Source: Stromatinia cepivora
Lineage: Eukaryota; Ascomycota; Leotiomycetes; Helotiales; Sclerotiniaceae
Direction: 5' to 3'
DNA length: 64,000 bases
Assembly (NCBI GenBank): GCA_014898415.1
Contig: RCTD01000027.1
Span: forward strand, 124,001-188,000
Position numbers and translations under genes: made by a program. Below are positions 62,626 through 64,000 of the stretch, in pieces (positions within the stretch are counted from its first letter, which is position 1; the number at the start of each line of letters is the position of its first letter). The notes beneath the pieces were generated by a model. It saw nothing but the letters and a program-made list of their open reading frames with translations, was not told the origin of the DNA and ran no database searches.

Positions 62626-63775
62626 AAAAGTATTTATCAACACTCCAATCTTGATTCACTTCCAACCCACAAGATTAGTTATAATCGAAACAGATTTATC
62701 CGATTATACTTTAGAAAATATTCTATTCCAAAAAAGAAAAGATAATAAATAACACCTTATCGCATTTCATTTCCATAAACTATAACCAGCCGAAATGAAT
62801 TACGAAATATATACCAAAGAATTATTCAGTATTGTTGATTATCTTCAAAAATGGCGTCAGTATTTGGAAGAAGCTGAATATAAAATCGAAATCTATTTGG
62901 ATTATCAAAATTTAATCTACTTTATTACTATCAAAGTATTGAACAGATGATAAACAAGATAAACTGAAATTCTGTCTATCTATTAATTCATTATCAATTA
63001 TAAACCAGGAAAGCTAAATGAAAAAGTAGATATACTTTCATATTTATTTTAATACTGCTTTAAAAAAAAGAGAAATGAAGATCAATTGATTATAATAATC
63101 TTACAACCAAAATACTTTTCTTATTTTACAGGACCAGTAATCCTCGTTTTATTAATACAATTATATAATATCCCGATATCAAATTGGATTCTAAACTTTA
63201 TCAGAAATATTAAAGAAATAATCAAAAAGGATAACGATTATTAATACTAAATACAATCTCCCGGTAAAAATGTTATTTTACAAAATAGACTTTTATATCG
63301 AAAGAATCGTTTATAAGTATCTAACGAACTTCGAAAAAATATATTAGAATCCGAGTATAATATAAGAATCATTAGATATATAAAAATGAACAAAACTATG
63401 AAACTTATCATATATAATTTTTGGTAGCTTAAACTGGAAGAAACGATTCGATAATATATTACAGGCTATCTTGAATATCAACAAAACAAAAACCTTCGTT
63501 ATACAATCTATAGTAAATTACAATTTATTGAATTATATTACAAACCCTAACATATAGTCATTATAGATTTCATTACAAATCTATCAATATTTAATAATTA
63601 TAGCAATATCTAGATTATAATAGATCCATTCATGAAGATAGTACATTTCATAGTATTCAAGATTGAGGGCAAGAAAACGAAGGACTTTATTTATATCTTT
63701 ATACAAATTTACTAGAGATTATATAAAGTACTCATAAATATCATATCAGATCGAGATTCCTGATTCATTGCAGAC
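62626..63775 (+). pseudogene. Gypsy F, right part: RNase H and integrase
   Basis: Picks up the F frame after the chromovirus insertion. RNase H reads VIIETDLSDYTLENILFQ and YTKELFSIVDYLQKWRQYLE. The zinc-binding part of integrase follows (LRKNILESEYN, with an eroded CxxC as YLEYQQNK). The core reads IVIIDFITNLSIFNNYSNI, then IISDRDS. It is cut at 63775 by another LTR and continues outside the window. Confidence 0.85.
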
Positions 63776-64000
63776 TGTTATGATGATATTCAGTTATGAC
63801 AAAAAACCGCATCACATGATTAAACAAAGGGTTATATAATCCTATTCGTCCTATTAATTTAAATTGAAAGAAACAATAGGAAAACCTCCCACCGATCCCA
63901 TTAATTTATATCAAAAGGAATAATAGGATATATAATATAAAGATCTATATAATCAAGATAGATTTCCTTTATATAGAATTTCATACTCAAAATCAATCAT
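63776..64000 (+). mobile_element. LTR of the gypsy E family, cut by the window end
   Basis: The sequence from TGTTATGATGATATTCAG onward is the reverse complement of the E LTR (31374-31736), including the CGCATCACATGATTAAACAAAGGG block and the TAGATTTCCTTTATAT block. The orientation implies a plus-strand element starting here. It interrupts the integrase of gypsy F. The outer end is less mutated than the inner part. Confidence 0.85.

Noticed and set aside
1..64000. CRISPR arrays, bacterial-type operons, riboswitches, telomere repeats
   Set aside because: None seen. The tandem arrays lack spacer-repeat structure, and the gene features are eukaryotic.

Overview
The window comes from a filamentous ascomycete nuclear chromosome with a split composition. 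Long, very AT-rich blocks full of mutated LTR retrotransposons alternate with short blocks of normal composition that carry genes. The evidence is: short introns with GTAAGT-type donors and a TACTAAC branch site; a dispersed 5S rRNA gene of the ascomycete type; tRNA genes with introns; and retrotransposon reading frames broken mainly by TAA, TAG and TGA where CAA, CAG and CGA are expected. That last pattern is the mark of repeat-induced point mutation (RIP). The style resembles Leotiomycetes such as Sclerotiniaceae, but the species is inference only.

Layout. (1) 1-3600: an AT-rich edge, a solo LTR, and one complete five-exon cytochrome P450 gene on the minus strand, alone in an AT-rich desert. 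(2) 3600-14900: AT-rich. It holds a 10-bp minisatellite, a 2-kb LTR-bounded non-autonomous element with matching flanks, two solo LTRs with perfect 5-bp target duplications, and an 0.8-kb terminal-inverted-repeat element. (3) 14900-24950: normal composition. It holds small inverted-repeat elements (one with a TA duplication), an uncharacterised 640-residue protein gene, 5S rRNA, tRNA-Val(AAC), tRNA-Ala(TGC), a tRNA relic and a few doubtful small ORFs. (4) 24950-64000: a retrotransposon nest.

The nest can be ordered from LTR pairs and target-site duplications. Gypsy element F (plus strand) was split at 35791/62626 by chromovirus C (35792-62625, duplication AAAAG). C was itself hit by copia A (36729-42232, TATTA), gypsy B (42507-49549, minus strand, TACTG) and copia D (52339-59155, minus strand, GTTAT). 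Gypsy E (25419-31736, minus strand, TATTA) sits to the left, inside another reading frame. An LTR of the E family cuts F at the right edge of the window.

The most interesting content is a set of reading frames that are neither Gag nor Pol. One is a 277-codon frame convergent to pol in copia D. Another is a 218-codon antisense frame, with a further ORF, between the chromodomain and the 3' LTR of chromovirus C. Two polar frames ending in a membrane segment lie near E and F. In the three frames where I checked the stops, each internal stop is one that RIP would make from a Gln or Arg codon, which argues that they were once real genes.
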